NCBI GenBank assembly: GCA_029263455.1
Contig: JAJCXM010000032.1
Coordinates: 221,290 to 285,289, forward strand
Reading direction: 5' to 3'
Source of the DNA: Holophagae bacterium
GTDB taxonomy: Bacteria > Acidobacteriota > Holophagae > Acanthopleuribacterales > Acanthopleuribacteraceae
Length of the DNA stretch: 64,000 nt
The number at the start of each line of letters is the position of its first letter. Position 1 is the stretch's first letter. A program made the translations under genes and the position numbers. A model generated the notes under the pieces. That model was not told where the DNA came from and made no database searches. It worked only from the letters and a program-made list of their open reading frames with translations. Shown piece by piece: positions 63,145 to 64,000 of this stretch.

Positions 63145-63594
63145 TCACGAGCCTCCAACTGACCGAGAATATTGGCGCAGAAGGGAGATAATTCTGTTTG
63201 ATTCATATCGGCGAGCAATATCCATTGGTGTGTTGCCTTTGTCATTCTTCACAGCGGTCGAGCTAGCCCCACCGTTTTGTAGGAGACAAGCGATTATCTC
63301 GACATTCTCGGCGTCCTTGGGGCTATCGCTCTGGACCACGTCATCCATTGCCTTGTCGATAGCCATATGTAAGGGTGTAAACCCGCATCGCGCTTGCTGG
63401 TTTACATCTGCCCCATAAGAAATAAGTACCTCAACTATCTCAAGATTATCCTGATCGCAGGCCAAGAGAAGTGGTGTTCGTTCGAATTCGTCTTTACAAT
63501 TCAAGTTCTTACCTGCTTTCGCTAAGGACGCTACCTTATCCACGTTTTGATCTCCAATAGCATCCATCAGTTGATGAAAAAGACCGCTTTCCAT
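63145..63594 (-). CDS. Ankyrin-repeat protein
   Basis: About 149 residues, no signal peptide. Ankyrin repeats are clear: LMDAIGDQNVDKVASLAKAG, ERTPLLLACDQDNLEIVEVL with ISYGADVNQQ, GFTPLHMAIDKAMDD, VEIIACLLQNGGASS, and KGNTPMDIARRYESNRI. The protein should mediate protein contacts. Small ankyrin proteins are sometimes toxin-immunity partners, but no toxin is identified here. ATG at 63594 has AAGG upstream; GTG at 63603 is an alternative. It lies convergent to the damaged copy 2, between two sets of short tandem repeats. Confidence 0.83.
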   Translation of the reverse strand: MESGLFHQLMDAIGDQNVDKVASLAKAGKNLNCKDEFERTPLLLACDQDNLEIVEVLISYGADVNQQARCGFTPLHMAIDKAMDDVVQSDSPKDAENVEIIACLLQNGGASSTAVKNDKGNTPMDIARRYESNRIISLLRQYSRSVGGS

Positions 63595-63603
63595 TCTATT
63601 CAC

Positions 63604-64000
63604 CTTAGTTTCCAGTTGTGATAGTGATTCTAATGTTGGGGAACATCTCTATAAACTGGCTAAAGACCCCAACACACGAAGGAACTTCTAAATCAAGCAC
63701 AACAAGCCGCGGAGGCGCTTTGATGACTAATAATTTAGAAATGACACTAACACACTAACACAGCTTGGAAATGGATGGGTGGGTCCAAAGCCCGATGCAG
63801 ATGACTCATATGTCGTTCGGAGGAAACTTAATTGGGGACACGTCACGACAAAGGAAACTTAATTGGGGACACGTCACGACAAAGCTAGTTTAACACCCGT
63901 TCTTGAAACACAATTTGGCGAAGGCGGCCATTTCTCCTTGATTTATGAAGTCTTGGGACCCATGTTTTAGTCATCACCAATAACCATATTTCTTTGAGGG
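63604..64000. other. Right-edge stretch with coding-like debris
   Basis: No intact gene. Short open stretches in changing plus-strand frames look protein-like (LYKLAKDPNTRRNF, NQAQQAAEAL, GWVGPKPDADDSYVVRR, and LETQFGEGGHFSLIYEVLGP ending at 63970), which suggests a decayed larger gene. I cannot name it. Confidence 0.35.
63822..63883. repeat. Perfect 31-bp direct tandem repeat
   Basis: Two identical, adjacent 31-bp units beginning GGAAACTTAATTGGGGACAC. The core ACTTAATTGGGGACAC resembles short mobile palindromic or REP-like sequences. It lies in the debris downstream of the ankyrin gene's start. Confidence 0.9.

Overview
The window (64 kb, slightly under 50 % G+C by eye) looks like chromosome of a free-living, Gram-negative, heterotrophic bacterium, most likely an Acidobacteriota-type lineage. 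This is inferred from gene families, not from a marker gene. The clues are an Oar-type TonB receptor with a carboxypeptidase-regulatory domain, the ASPIC/UnbV remnant beside it, menaquinone synthesis by the futalosine route (mqnA), an MglA-type GTPase, Ser/Thr kinases, ToxR/CadC-like regulators with TPR or beta-propeller sensors, and many secreted beta-propeller or beta-helix proteins. There is no rRNA, CRISPR array, prophage or intact insertion sequence.

Layout. 1-9.0 kb: a truncated GHKL ATPase gene, tRNA-Arg, a leftward uppS-cdsA-dxr isoprenoid/phospholipid operon that ends in an MBL-fold hydrolase and a proline iminopeptidase-like hydrolase, a lone MoxR ATPase, and rsmA-rnj. 9.3-11.8 kb: sucC-sucD-ndk with a terminator. 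12-13.8 kb: an unknown protein and a tRNA-Gly-Cys-Leu cluster behind a near-consensus promoter. 14.2-21.3 kb: signalling (diguanylate cyclase, an MglA GTPase fused to a GAF/histidine-kinase-like module, tandem PilZ) around an NSS transporter-mqnA pair. 21.4-35 kb: GH25 lysozyme, radical SAM protein, a winged-helix/TPR membrane regulator, a beta-helix protein, a HEAT protein next to a kinase-hydrolase-cyclase fusion, thioredoxin/TPR, corA and a double parvulin. 35-49 kb: secreted and surface proteins (sulfatase-like, a 17-residue-repeat fibre with an S74 chaperone, TonB receptor, delta-60 protein, PQQ propeller), folate and GFA enzymes. 49-61 kb: two more ToxR-like regulators, an epoxide hydrolase, a TetR-controlled VOC/flavin-binding operon with two visible operators, PhzF, a LysR pseudogene and a 6-bladed propeller. 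61-64 kb: a decaying region with a duplicated secreted gene, short tandem repeats and an ankyrin gene.

The most notable items are: (i) the single-chain MglA GTPase-GAF-kinase protein, whose phospho-acceptor histidine is replaced by glutamine; (ii) the Ser/Thr kinase-alpha/beta-hydrolase-degenerate cyclase fusion in tandem with a HEAT gene; (iii) the 28-unit, 17-residue repeat fibre carrying its own S74 chaperone; (iv) the paired 16-bp TetR operators; (v) gene remnants (LysR, ASPIC/UnbV, the duplicated secreted gene) that are easily missed. Functions are assigned from motifs read by eye; no database search was possible.
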